Notes: generated by a model not told the origin, from the letters alone. DNA of 64,000 bases from an uncultured Sulfitobacter sp. (GCF_947497275.1 NZ_CANMFS010000002.1:534705-598704), one strand, 5' to 3'. Numbered from the stretch's first letter, positions 18,098 through 26,698 are shown. Translations and numbers: made by a program.

Positions 18098-18826
18098 ATG
18101 CAAAATGCCGTTATGACACGCTCCCGCACCGCACCACGGCTTGACGAAAGCCTTCTGAACAATGTGCCTCCCTTCTCGAAACTCGACAGCCGGCAGATCC
18201 GGGAGATTCTGGATCTGGCCAGCTCGCGGCGTTACGACGAAGGGGTTGCGGTATTTGAGGAAGGTCACGACGCCGACCGTTTCTATATGCTGCTGGATGG
18301 ATACATCCGTGTCGTGCGCATAACGCCGGGCGGCGAGCAGGTGATCGCGCTGCATATTCCCAGCGGGCAGCTTTTTGGAATTGCGCGGGCCCTGGGGCGC
18401 ACGACATATCCGGCGACCGCGATCACGGCGGCGGAATCCATCGCGCTGTCATGGCCGACACGGCTGTGGGATCAATTCACGGCACACTACGACGGCTTTG
18501 CGACCGAGACCTATAAAACGGTCGGCACCCGGGTCGGCGAAATGAACACCCGTATCATGGAAATGGCGACACAGCAGGTCGAACAGCGCATCGCAAACGC
18601 CCTGCTCCGGTTGATCAATCAGACGGGCCGCAAGGTCGCCACCGGGATCGAGATCGATTTCCCGATCACCCGTCAGGATCTGTCGGAGATGACCGGAACT
18701 ACCCTGCACACCGTCAGCCGTACGCTGAGTGCGTGGGAAAAACAGGGGCTGGTGGCGAGCGGGCGCAAGAGGATCACCGTGTCCGATCCGCACCAGCTTG
18801 TGTTGTTGGCGAACGCTGCGCGCTGA
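18098..18826 (+). CDS. nnrR: Crp/Fnr-family nitric-oxide-responsive regulator (NNR/NnrR type)
   Basis: About 242 residues: an N-terminal cyclic-nucleotide-like sensor domain (FSKLDSRQIREILDLASSRRY onward), a dimer helix, and a C-terminal winged helix with recognition helix TGTTLHTVSRTLSAWEKQGLV. The N-terminal iron-sulfur cysteines of FNR are absent, which places it with the heme-dependent NO sensors NNR/NnrR/DnrD. It probably activates nirK and nor when NO is present. The start is uncertain: ATG at 18098 or 18113 both fit; an earlier frame back to 17951 would run through the NNR box. The end overlaps the convergent DUF1858 gene by 53 bp. Confidence 0.85.
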   Translation: MQNAVMTRSRTAPRLDESLLNNVPPFSKLDSRQIREILDLASSRRYDEGVAVFEEGHDADRFYMLLDGYIRVVRITPGGEQVIALHIPSGQLFGIARALGRTTYPATAITAAESIALSWPTRLWDQFTAHYDGFATETYKTVGTRVGEMNTRIMEMATQQVEQRIANALLRLINQTGRKVATGIEIDFPITRQDLSEMTGTTLHTVSRTLSAWEKQGLVASGRKRITVSDPHQLVLLANAAR

Positions 18827-19025
18827 TCACAGCGCGCAGCTCTGCGTAGAAGCTATCGACATCCAGCCCGTATTCGGCGCAGGCGTCGATCACCGAATGA
18901 AACGGGTTCACCAGACATCCCACGCACAGCATATCGTGGCGCATGAAAACCGCGATGGTCGCCGGCCAGGCTTCCATCAGATCTTCCAGAGGCAGGTCGG
19001 GATCGTCCAGACGTTTGCGCTGCAT
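18774..19025 (-). CDS. DUF1858 domain protein
   Basis: About 83 residues. The core matches DUF1858: PLEDLMEAWPATIAVFMRHDMLCVGCLVNPFHSVIDACAEYGLD, with a CxxC pair (LCVGC) that may bind a metal or act in redox. Members are often encoded near hybrid-cluster-protein or denitrification genes. The ATG at 19023-19025 was chosen because the conserved region starts just after it and the longer frame to 19130 would cross the NNR box. It is divergent from norC and so likely shares the box at 19077-19090. Function is unknown. The C-terminal 17 codons overlap the regulator gene convergently. Confidence 0.75.
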   Translation of the reverse strand: MQRKRLDDPDLPLEDLMEAWPATIAVFMRHDMLCVGCLVNPFHSVIDACAEYGLDVDSFYAELRAVISAQRSPTTQAGADRTR

Positions 19026-19076
19026 GGCACCCTCGTTTTTCCTCCACCGAAGGTAGCGCCTCAATCCCGCGAAACA

Positions 19077-19090
19077 TTGCGCTGGCGCAA
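19077..19090. promoter_or_regulatory. NNR/NnrR box, copy 2
   Basis: TTGCGCTGGCGCAA, identical over 14 bp to the box at 18027-18040. It lies between the DUF1858 gene (start 19025) and norC (start 19153), centred about 70 bp upstream of norC and 59 bp upstream of the DUF1858 start. This places the nor operon and the DUF1858 gene in the same NO-responsive regulon as pseudoazurin-nirK. Confidence 0.7.
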
Positions 19091-19152
19091 ACTTCTTCGC
19101 CCGCACCCGACCTAGGGTCTCAGCATCCATACATTATCGGGGGCTGCGACGC

Positions 19153-19605
19153 ATGGCTGAATTCCTAACCAAATCAAGGGCGCGAAACGTGTTCTACGGC
19201 GGGTCGATCTTCTTTGTGGTGGTCTTCATCGCATTGACCGCCCAAAGCCACAGGTATGTGGTCGACACCTCGACCGCTGGAATGCCGCTGACCGATGATG
19301 TCAGGCTCGGGAAGCATGTGTGGGAGCGTCACTCGTGCATCAACTGTCACACCCTGCACGGAGAGGGCGCGTATTTTGCGCCCGAGGTTGGCAACGTGAT
19401 GACGCGCTGGGGCGTGCAGGACAGCCCCGAGGACGCGTTCGACATATTGAAAGGCTGGATGGAAAGTCAGCCCAGCGGCATCGAAGGCCGCCGCCAGATG
19501 CCGCAGTTCAATCTTACCGACGAGGAAATTCGCGCGCTGGCCGAGTTCCTGCGCTGGGCCGATCAGACCGACACGCAAGGATGGCCGCCCAATGAAGCGG
19601 GTTGA
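19153..19605 (+). CDS. norC: Nitric oxide reductase cytochrome c subunit
   Basis: A 150-residue membrane-anchored monoheme cytochrome c. One N-terminal transmembrane helix (about residues 13-32) is followed by a periplasmic domain with the heme-attachment motif CINCH (residues 62-66) and the axial methionine in RRQMPQFNLTDEEI. It feeds electrons to NorB for NO reduction to N2O. It is the first gene of the nor operon, downstream of a perfect NNR box. Confidence 0.95.
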   Translation: MAEFLTKSRARNVFYGGSIFFVVVFIALTAQSHRYVVDTSTAGMPLTDDVRLGKHVWERHSCINCHTLHGEGAYFAPEVGNVMTRWGVQDSPEDAFDILKGWMESQPSGIEGRRQMPQFNLTDEEIRALAEFLRWADQTDTQGWPPNEAG

Positions 19606-19674
19606 AGCGGGGCACGCCCTCTCGAAAACAGTGATCGCAGATCGGTTCAGCCTGCGCGAAAAGGAACAAACATC

Positions 19675-21024
19675 ATGAAATATCAATCGCAAAAAGTGGC
19701 CTACGCCTATTTCGTCTGCGCGATGGCGCTGTTCGGGATCCAGGTCGTGGGCGGGTTGCTGGCGGGGTGGGTCTATGTGTCACCCAACTTCCTGTCCGAG
19801 CTGCTGCCCTTTAACATCATCCGGATGATCCACACCAACGCGCTGATCGTTTGGCTTTTGCTGGGCTTTTTCGGTGCTGCCTATTTTCTGGTACCCGAGG
19901 AATCGGAGCGTGAGGTCTTCTCGGTGAAACTCGCCTATCTGCAACTGATCATCCTGGTGGTTGGCACGCTGGGTGCGGTCGGCAGCTATCTTGTCGGCAT
20001 CCACGGCGGGCGCGAATTTCTCGAACAGCCGCTCTGGGTCAAGTTCGGCATCCTGGTGGCGGCGCTGATCTTTCTGTTCAACATCTCGATGACCGTTCTC
20101 GCGGGCAAGAAGACGGCGATCACCAACGTGCTGCTCATGGGCCTGTGGCTCTTGTCGCTGCTCTGGGTCTTTGCCTTCATCAACCCCGACAACCTGTCGC
20201 TTGACAAGATGTACTGGTGGTTCGTCGTGCACCTGTGGGTCGAGGCGACATGGGAGCTGGTGATGGCTGCGATCCTCGCCTTCTTGCTGCTCAAGCTGAC
20301 CGGTGTGGACCGCGAAGTCGTTGAAAAATGGCTCTATGTCATCGTCGCCACCGCGCTTTTCTCGGGTATCCTGGGCACCGGCCACCACTTCTACTGGATC
20401 GGCTTGCCGGGCTATTGGCAGTGGGTCGGATCGATCTTCTCGACGTTCGAGGTGATCCCGTTCTTCCTGATGATGTCGTTTGCCTTCGTCATGGTCTGGA
20501 AAGGCAAGCGCAACCACCCAAACAAGGCCGCATTGCTGTGGTCGCTGGGGTCCAGCACGGTCGCCTTCTTCGGCGCGGGTGTCTGGGGCTTTCTGCACAC
20601 ACTGCACGGAGTGAACTTCTACAGCCACGGCACGCAGATCACCGCCGCCCACGGACACCTGTCTTTCTATGGTGCCTATGTCGCGCTGAACCTCGCGATC
20701 TTCAGCTACGCGATGCCGCTGCTGCGCCAACGTCAGCCCTATAATCAGGTGCTCAACATGGCGAGCTTCTGGCTGATGACCGGCGGCATGGCCTTCATGA
20801 CCTTCGTGCTGACCTTTGCGGGCACCATCCAGACCCACATGCAACGCGTCGTCGGAGACTACTACATGGAGGTGCAGGACAGCCTGTCGATCTTCTACAT
20901 GATGCGCTTCGGCGCGGGCCTTGCCGTGGTGATCGGGGCGATCTTGTTCATCTACAGCCAGTTGGTCGTGCGTGACCGCGAAGTCATCGCGCCCGGTCCG
21001 GCGCAACCTGTTGCAGGAGAATGA
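19675..21024 (+). CDS. norB: Nitric oxide reductase catalytic subunit
   Basis: A 449-residue, roughly 12-helix heme-copper-oxidase-superfamily protein that reduces NO to N2O at a heme b3-FeB centre. Conserved histidine segments are visible: RMIHTNALIVWLLLG, VVHLWVEATWELVM (FeB His and Glu), GTGHHFYWIG (two His) and TAAHGHLSFYGAYVALN. The ribosome site is AAAAGGAAC ahead of ATG 19675. The stop is close to norQ. Confidence 0.96.
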   Translation: MKYQSQKVAYAYFVCAMALFGIQVVGGLLAGWVYVSPNFLSELLPFNIIRMIHTNALIVWLLLGFFGAAYFLVPEESEREVFSVKLAYLQLIILVVGTLGAVGSYLVGIHGGREFLEQPLWVKFGILVAALIFLFNISMTVLAGKKTAITNVLLMGLWLLSLLWVFAFINPDNLSLDKMYWWFVVHLWVEATWELVMAAILAFLLLKLTGVDREVVEKWLYVIVATALFSGILGTGHHFYWIGLPGYWQWVGSIFSTFEVIPFFLMMSFAFVMVWKGKRNHPNKAALLWSLGSSTVAFFGAGVWGFLHTLHGVNFYSHGTQITAAHGHLSFYGAYVALNLAIFSYAMPLLRQRQPYNQVLNMASFWLMTGGMAFMTFVLTFAGTIQTHMQRVVGDYYMEVQDSLSIFYMMRFGAGLAVVIGAILFIYSQLVVRDREVIAPGPAQPVAGE

Positions 21025-21026
21025 CA

Positions 21027-21821
21027 ATGAGAGACTTCACCACTATGGACGTGCCACACTACGCCCCCTCGGGCCGCGAATGCGACCTGTTCGAAATGGC
21101 CTACAGCAACGGATTGCCGCTTCTCTTGAAGGGGCCGACCGGGTGCGGCAAGACACGCTTTGTCGAGCATATGGCGGCAAAACTGGGCAGGCCTCTCTTT
21201 ACAGTGGCGTGTCACGACGATCTGTCCGCCGCCGATCTCATCGGGCGCTACCTGCTTAAGGGCGGCGAGACGATCTGGGTCGACGGGCCGCTGACCCGCG
21301 CCGTGCGCGAGGGCGGGATCTGCTATCTCGATGAGGTGATCGAGGCGCGCAAGGACGTGACCGTGGTTCTTCATCCGCTAACGGACAATCGGCGCAGCTT
21401 GATGATCGACCGCACCGGCGAAACCCTGACCGCGCCCGCGGATTTCATGCTGGTGGCCAGCTACAACCCCGGCTATCAGAACGTGCTCAAACGCATGAAG
21501 CCTTCGACCCGGCAGCGGTTCCTGTCGATCACTTTCGACTTTCCCAAACCCGACCTCGAACTTGCCGTCGTCGTGCACGAAAGCGGGCTCGATGCCGGGC
21601 GGGTGGCCCCTCTCGTTCGGCTCGCGGGTCATATCCGCGCGCTGTCCGGCATGGACCTCGAAGAAGGCGTTTCGACGCGATTGCTGATTTATGCAGCGAC
21701 GCTGATGGCCGGCGGCATGGGCGTGATACAGGCGGTCGAGGCTGCGATTATCGAACCATTGAGCGATGACGCGGACATCCAGTCTGCGCTGCGTGATCTG
21801 GTCGCCACCGTCTACGGCTGA
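21027..21821 (+). CDS. norQ: NorQ/CbbQ-type MoxR AAA+ ATPase
   Basis: A 264-residue AAA+ protein with Walker A KGPTGCGKTRF, Walker B ICYLDEVIEA and sensor segment MLVASYNPGYQNV, followed by the CbbQ C-terminal domain. It works with NorD to insert or activate the FeB iron of NorB. Two in-frame starts exist: the ATG at 21021 overlaps the norB stop but is only 1 nt from AGGAG, while the ATG at 21027 has 7 nt spacing and was chosen. Confidence 0.94.
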   Translation: MRDFTTMDVPHYAPSGRECDLFEMAYSNGLPLLLKGPTGCGKTRFVEHMAAKLGRPLFTVACHDDLSAADLIGRYLLKGGETIWVDGPLTRAVREGGICYLDEVIEARKDVTVVLHPLTDNRRSLMIDRTGETLTAPADFMLVASYNPGYQNVLKRMKPSTRQRFLSITFDFPKPDLELAVVVHESGLDAGRVAPLVRLAGHIRALSGMDLEEGVSTRLLIYAATLMAGGMGVIQAVEAAIIEPLSDDADIQSALRDLVATVYG

Positions 21822-21833
21822 GGGAGGCGTATC

Positions 21834-23714
21834 ATGAAACTGATGGATCTGATGGAGCCGGAAGAGACCATCGGCAACCTGTGGCACGATATGGCGCACG
21901 GGATGGGCGGCGACACCTGCTTCCTCGACGCGGCGGTGCCGCTGACGCAGGTGCGCCAGAGCCTGACAATGCTCTTTCGCGCGCTCGGTGGTGATGCGGG
22001 CGTGACGTTGAGCGAAGCACCCGCCACGCTGGTCCGGCACCGCCGCAGCCTGCACCGCAAACTCGGTGCCGAGCGGGAAAAGGAATATGTCGCCAGCTTT
22101 GACGGCGCCCGGCTTCGTCTTGCGCCGTTCATCGCCGCCTTTGACGATCCCGAACTGAACCGGGCCGCCTATTTCTGGCTGGTGGCGCTCGCGGCGCACG
22201 CGCGCGTGCCGGATGCGGCGCAAAACCCTTTTGCTGCGGATCGCGCCCAGATCAGCGCCAATAGCGCGGCGTGCGATCTTGTGGGTGTCGCCTGTCCGGG
22301 GTTGCGCGATGCCTATCGCCGGATGTGCGTATCCGCCCTGACAGCGCGCCCCGCCCTGCGTCTGCCGGCGGCGGAAACGGCGATGGAACGGGCCGTGCGC
22401 GCGGAGTTAACCGGCCAGAAATCTAACCTCGACCCCGTAGAGGTCGACCGCCACTACATGACCTTCGCACCGGTCTCGTTCTGGTTGCGCTTTGACGCTC
22501 CCGGCGCGGGGAACGCCGCGCAAGAGGCCACGGAAACCGCAGCCGCACCGCCCCCCGTGGCCGCCACCACCACCCGCAAGCTGGGCGCGCGCAAGGAGCG
22601 CGACGAAGCAAATCGCAAGGACAGCTTTATCCTGCACCGGTTCGAGTCGATCCTGTCGTGGGTGGAATCCATGAACCTCAACCGCAGCGTCGATGACGAC
22701 GATGCCGAAAACGCTCAAAAAGCGGCGGACGATCAGGACGAGATTACCCTGTCCAAGGTGGACAAACGCGCCGCCACCCGCCTGCGCCTGCATCTTGACC
22801 TGTCGCCCGCCGACGCGGATCACGAAAAGGTGGCGGGCGCGTTCACCTATCCCGAATGGAACCACCGAAGTGCGACATATATGGACGCGCATTGCCGTGT
22901 TCTGGACGCGCCCGCCGTGCCCGACCCCGAAGACAGTTTCACTCCTGATCCCGCCCGTATCCGCGAGGTGCGACGCCAGTTCGAAACGCTGCGACCGCGC
23001 CGCGTCGTGCAACCGCGCCAGCTTGACGGGGCAGAGCTTGACCTGGATGCGCTGATCACCGCACAGGCCGATCTGCGTGCGACCGGACAGGGAAGCGACC
23101 GGATCTGGCAGGCCGCGCGGCAGCAAAGCCGGGACCTGGCAGTCGCCTTTCTCATCGACACCTCGCGCTCGACAGAGGCTGCGGTGGGCGATACCTGCGT
23201 GATCGACGTGGCGCGCGAAGCACTGGCCGCTCTGGCGGGCGGCATTGACGCGGCCGGCGACAGCCTTGGCATCTGGGGGTTCTCGTCACTGCGCCGCGAT
23301 CGCGTGTTCCTGACGCGCTGCAAGGCATTCGAGGACAAGATGGGTCCGGCCATCACCGCCAACATCTGCGCGCTGCGTCCGGGGCATTACACCCGGCTCG
23401 GCGCGGCGATCCGGCATACCTCCGCGAGGCTGGCCGACCAACCCGCCGTGCGCAAGTTGCTGATCGTTCTGACCGATGGCAAGCCGAACGATCTGGACCA
23501 CTACGAAGGGCAGCACGGGATCGAAGACAGCCGTCTCGCGGTACGCGAGGCGCGGCGGGCGGGCCAGTCGCTGCACGGCGTGATCATCGACGAGGATGGG
23601 CAGGACTGGTTCGCGCGCATCTTCGGACGCGGCGGATTCAGCCTGCTGCCCGATCCCGCGAGGTTGCCACGCGCCCTGCCCGATATTTACCGCACCCTGA
23701 CACAGGAGACCTGA
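21834..23714 (+). CDS. norD: NorD, von Willebrand factor A protein for nitric oxide reductase activation
   Basis: A 626-residue cytoplasmic protein. The C-terminal third is a VWA domain with the MIDAS motif DTSRSTEA, then GIWGFSS and LIVLTDGKPND. The middle has a charged, low-complexity linker (SVDDDDAENAQKAADDQDE). It starts 12 bp after norQ with ribosome site GGGAGG. NorD partners with the NorQ ATPase ring for metallocentre assembly in NorBC. Length is typical. Confidence 0.94.
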   Translation: MKLMDLMEPEETIGNLWHDMAHGMGGDTCFLDAAVPLTQVRQSLTMLFRALGGDAGVTLSEAPATLVRHRRSLHRKLGAEREKEYVASFDGARLRLAPFIAAFDDPELNRAAYFWLVALAAHARVPDAAQNPFAADRAQISANSAACDLVGVACPGLRDAYRRMCVSALTARPALRLPAAETAMERAVRAELTGQKSNLDPVEVDRHYMTFAPVSFWLRFDAPGAGNAAQEATETAAAPPPVAATTTRKLGARKERDEANRKDSFILHRFESILSWVESMNLNRSVDDDDAENAQKAADDQDEITLSKVDKRAATRLRLHLDLSPADADHEKVAGAFTYPEWNHRSATYMDAHCRVLDAPAVPDPEDSFTPDPARIREVRRQFETLRPRRVVQPRQLDGAELDLDALITAQADLRATGQGSDRIWQAARQQSRDLAVAFLIDTSRSTEAAVGDTCVIDVAREALAALAGGIDAAGDSLGIWGFSSLRRDRVFLTRCKAFEDKMGPAITANICALRPGHYTRLGAAIRHTSARLADQPAVRKLLIVLTDGKPNDLDHYEGQHGIEDSRLAVREARRAGQSLHGVIIDEDGQDWFARIFGRGGFSLLPDPARLPRALPDIYRTLTQET

Positions 23715-23715
23715 C

Positions 23716-23889
23716 ATGCGCCTTTTCCCTCTCATCGTGATGATCCTTGCCTCTCCCACCTGGGCCGGCAGCTTTGACCGTCCGATCCCCCAAGCGCAAT
23801 CGGCAACCGCAGAATTATGGTTCGCGGTCGCCTCCCTCGCCCTCATTGCGGCGCTGTGGCTTGTCCACCATCTGGTGATGCGCAAGTGA
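23716..23889 (+). CDS. Small single-helix membrane protein in the nor operon
   Basis: A 57-residue frame starting MRLFPLIVMILASPTWAGSF, with a signal-like N-terminus that looks cleavable (SPTWA/GS) and a transmembrane segment near residues 34-52 (LWFAVASLALIAALWLVHHL), ending VMRK. It starts 1 bp after the norD stop and its stop overlaps the next gene's GTG start (GTGA). Coupling on both sides supports real expression. No family was recognised; it may serve in NorBC assembly like NorF, but it is not clearly NorF. Confidence 0.65.
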   Translation: MRLFPLIVMILASPTWAGSFDRPIPQAQSATAELWFAVASLALIAALWLVHHLVMRK

Positions 23890-24125
23890 CCCAAGGCGGC
23901 TGGCCCACACGGTGGATTGCGCTGGTCCTTTATCCGCTTGCCGCGGGGGCGGCCGGTGTGAATGTATTTTTCGCGGCCCTTATCGGAAGCTGGGTGGGCG
24001 GTCCGATCCTGTCGACAGGCTGGTCATTCGCGCTGGGGTGTGTGATCGGCGTCCCCGCAACCCTGGTCTTTGCCCGCCACATCCGGCAACTTATGGACCG
24101 CGCCGAAAAGGAGGAGATCCCATGA
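23886..24125 (+). CDS. Small two-helix membrane protein in the nor operon
   Basis: A 79-residue frame from GTG 23886, which overlaps the preceding stop as GTGA, to a stop that overlaps the next ATG as ATGA. It has two hydrophobic segments (about residues 10-33 and 43-62) and a charged C-terminus (HIRQLMDRAEKEEIP). No named domain was recognised. The tight coupling to norD and to the DUF6522 gene argues that it is expressed with the nor genes. An upstream ATG at 23817 lies inside the previous gene and is less likely. Confidence 0.65.
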   Translation: MTQGGWPTRWIALVLYPLAAGAAGVNVFFAALIGSWVGGPILSTGWSFALGCVIGVPATLVFARHIRQLMDRAEKEEIP

Positions 24126-24373
24126 AGATCGCACTGGAAAATGGCCGGGCCACCGTCGATGCCGACGATCTGGGGCCGCTGCTGGGCATCGCCCCCGCGC
24201 TGGTCCCCGAAAAGATGCGCAGCGGCGAGATCACCAGCCGGTTCGAGACAGGCACGCAAGACGATGCGGGGCGGTTCCGCCTGACATTCTTTCACGACCG
24301 CACCCGCCTTCGTCTGACCTGTTCGGCGGATGGCACTGTTCTGTCGACCACGCGCGTACCGGTCGGGAGATAG
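24122..24373 (+). CDS. DUF6522-like small protein
   Basis: An 83-residue soluble protein (MKIALENGRATVDADDLGPL at the start; ends RVPVGR). The pattern of two short beta-rich blocks, including SRFETGTQDDAGRFRLTFFH and RLRLTCSADGTVLS, resembles the DUF6522 family found near denitrification genes in alphaproteobacteria; the family name is given from memory and not checked. It is coupled by ATGA to the preceding gene and lies 2 bp before nnrS. Function is unknown. Confidence 0.65.
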   Translation: MKIALENGRATVDADDLGPLLGIAPALVPEKMRSGEITSRFETGTQDDAGRFRLTFFHDRTRLRLTCSADGTVLSTTRVPVGR

Positions 24374-24375
24374 CG

Positions 24376-25584
24376 ATGGCACGCACCACATCGACACAAA
24401 GACGCCAGTGGCGTGGTCCCGCTGTCCTGAGTTTCGGGTTCCGCCCGTTGTTCCTGCTGGCCGCCCTTTGGGCAGCGGGTGCGATGGCGGTCTGGAGCGC
24501 GATGCTGGCCGGGATGTTCACACTGCCGAGCCGGTTCGATCCCGTGACATGGCACGCGCATGAGTTCCTTTTGGGCTACCTCGGCGCCGTGATCGGAGGG
24601 TTCTTGCTGACGGCTGTGCCGAACTGGACAGGGCGCCTGCCGGTCGTCGGTTGGCGGCTTGGCGGTCTGTGCGCACTGTGGCTTGTCGGACGGCTGGCGA
24701 TCGCCGTCTCGGCCTACTTGCCCGGGTGGGGTGTTGCGGGTGCGGATCTCATTTTCTTCGTCGTTCTCGCTGTTGTGATCCTGCGAGAGATCGTCGCCGG
24801 CAGAAACTGGCGCAATCTTCCGGTTCTGATCCTGCTGACTTTGCTGATACTTTCCAATGCGCTGTTTCACCTCGATGCTGGTCAAGGCGGGTACGCCGCC
24901 GGCGGGATTGGCCTTCGGCTGGGTCTGGCGACTGTGCTGGTTCTCATCGTGTTGATCGGCGGCAGGATCATTCCGTCATTCACCCGCAACTGGCTGGTCA
25001 AACGCGGTGCCACAGCTTTGCCGACACCGCCGATGCAGCGGTTCGACAAGGCGGCGATCGGGCTGACGGTTGCGGTCCTTATTGGCTGGTGCGTTGCACC
25101 CGGACATCCGCTTGCCGGTGTCGGCCTGCTGATCCTGAGCGTCGTTCATCTGGTGCGCTTTGCCCGTTGGCGTGCAGAGCGGACATTGGTCGAACCGCTG
25201 GTCTGGATCCTGCACGTTGCCTATGCGTGCATTCCGCTGGGGGCACTGGCGATGGGTTTGGCAATTCTGGTGCCGAGCTTCATTTCGCAGGCAAGTGCGC
25301 TGCATGTCTGGACCGTCGGCGCGATCGGGTTGATGACTGTCGCGGTCATGACCCGCGCGACGAAGGGCCATGTGGGCCGTCCGCTCGTGGCGGGTCGGCC
25401 CACCGTTGCGATCTATCTGGTGCTGATCGGATCCGTTATCTCTAGGCCCGCGGCGGATCTTGTGCCGCAGATGCGCGACGTGTTTCTGACCGTCTCAGCT
25501 ACCCTATGGATCGCCTGTTTCGCGGGATTTGTGGTTGTCTATGGCCCGATGCTGCTGCGCACCAAACAGGAGCCCGCATCATGA
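24376..25584 (+). CDS. nnrS: NnrS family heme-copper membrane protein
   Basis: A 402-residue integral membrane protein with about 12 helices. NnrS hallmarks are FRPLFLLAALWA, the WHAHEFLLGY motif (metal-binding histidines), GGFLLTAVPNWTG, IGGRIIPSFTRNWL and TVAVMTRATKGHVGR. NnrS binds heme and copper and protects cells against nitric oxide stress. Its stop overlaps the nnrU ATG (ATGA at 25581). It belongs to the nor transcript or an immediate extension of it. Confidence 0.94.
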   Translation: MARTTSTQRRQWRGPAVLSFGFRPLFLLAALWAAGAMAVWSAMLAGMFTLPSRFDPVTWHAHEFLLGYLGAVIGGFLLTAVPNWTGRLPVVGWRLGGLCALWLVGRLAIAVSAYLPGWGVAGADLIFFVVLAVVILREIVAGRNWRNLPVLILLTLLILSNALFHLDAGQGGYAAGGIGLRLGLATVLVLIVLIGGRIIPSFTRNWLVKRGATALPTPPMQRFDKAAIGLTVAVLIGWCVAPGHPLAGVGLLILSVVHLVRFARWRAERTLVEPLVWILHVAYACIPLGALAMGLAILVPSFISQASALHVWTVGAIGLMTVAVMTRATKGHVGRPLVAGRPTVAIYLVLIGSVISRPAADLVPQMRDVFLTVSATLWIACFAGFVVVYGPMLLRTKQEPAS

Positions 25585-26254
25585 GCTGGACCGGCTTTGC
25601 GGCCGTCATCGCCGCATTTTCCTGACCCACTCTCTTCCTGTCAGGCCCCGTATCCGCAACAGGATCGTCGGCGCGCTGGGAGAGCGCGGGTTCACCATCG
25701 GCTATTCCGTACTCTCTCTGATCATGCTGAGCGCCGTTATCGCGGCGGCAGGTTACGCCCCTTATCTCTTGTTATGGCCGCAAGCGCCGTGGCACCGCCT
25801 TGTCGTGGTCGCCGGGATGCTCGTGGTCTGCCTGATCCTCGCTTTCAGCCTTGGCCAGCCCAACCCGTTTTCCTTCGGCGGCGCGTATCACGACCGTTTC
25901 GATCCGCGACATCCCGGCATCGTCCGTTGGCTGCGCCACCCGGTGCTGGTGGCCCTGGCCCTTTGGGCCTCGCTTCATATCCTGCCGAACGGGGATCTGG
26001 CCCATGTGATCCTTTTCGGAATTTTCGCAGGCTTTGCGGTTCTGGGGCGCAGCTTGATCGACAGGCGAAAAAAGAAATACCTCACGCCGGAGCGTTGGCA
26101 GACGTTGCAAGCGCAGATCAAGAAGAGCCCCCTCTTGCCGATGCCGACCGACACGCGATGGGTGCTTGCGCGCATTGCTATTGCGCTGGCCGCATTCGTC
26201 GCCCTGCTGGCGGCTCATCCCGTGATTTTCGGGGTGCCTGCCCTATCGCTTTGA
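25581..26254 (+). CDS. nnrU: NnrU family membrane protein, with an apparent 1-nt frameshift near its start
   Basis: The ATG at 25581, coupled to the nnrS stop, encodes MSWTGFAAVIAAF, the usual NnrU N-terminus, and then meets TGA at 25623-25625. The rest of NnrU (FLTHSLPVRPRIRN through RPNPFSFGG-like PNPFSFGGAYHDRF, GIVRWLRHP and LPNGDLAHVILFG) continues in the -1 frame to 26254. Restoring one T in the TTTT run at 25617-25620 joins the two parts perfectly. The remaining ~210 codons are intact, so this is either a sequencing or recent homopolymer deletion, phase variation, or a -1 ribosomal slip. The alternative intact frame starts at an ATG at 25529 inside nnrS and would give an odd N-terminus. 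NnrU is linked to nitric oxide metabolism; its mechanism is unknown. Confidence 0.8.
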
Positions 26255-26269
26255 TGGGTTTATTGGCAC

Positions 26270-26698
26270 CTACTCGACCAGCAGCGCATCCAGCGCGCGG
26301 CGTGACCTTGCGACATCCGCCAATGTGAAACGGTCGAGAGTCGCAAAAAACGCTTCCTGCGCTTGCGCCAATGGCGCGCGCAATCCGCATGCGGGCAGGA
26401 TCAGGCAGGACTTGTCCGTTCCAAAGCACTCTACCACCGGATCATCACGCTTAAGCGCGCGCACCACATCCCCGATCTTGATCGCCATAGCGGGCTTTGC
26501 CAGCGTCAGCCCCCCGTTTCGTCCACGTTCCGAGCGGACAAATCCTTCAGCAACGAGCTGGGTCGCAACTTTCGACAGGTGATGCTCGGAGAGCCCGTAG
26601 ACAGCCGCGATGTGCGATGTTGCAACGCGCGCAGGCGCGCGCACCGCCAGCATGATGAGAACGCGCAATGCGTAGTCGGTGAACTTGTCCAGTTGCAT
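26270..26698 (-). CDS. nsrR: Rrf2-family regulator, probable NsrR (iron-sulfur nitric oxide sensor)
   Basis: A 142-residue winged-helix regulator. The N-terminus MQLDKFTDYALRVLIML has Asp8, and three cysteines lie at 91, 98 and 104 (ECF-, SCLILPAC-). That Asp8-plus-three-Cys set matches the cluster ligands of NsrR. NsrR represses NO-detoxification genes and releases DNA on nitrosylation. It is divergent from the 51-residue membrane protein and the globin across 81 AT-rich bp, which probably hold its operator. IscR is less likely because of the cysteine spacing and the context. Confidence 0.8.
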   Translation of the reverse strand: MQLDKFTDYALRVLIMLAVRAPARVATSHIAAVYGLSEHHLSKVATQLVAEGFVRSERGRNGGLTLAKPAMAIKIGDVVRALKRDDPVVECFGTDKSCLILPACGLRAPLAQAQEAFFATLDRFTLADVARSRRALDALLVE

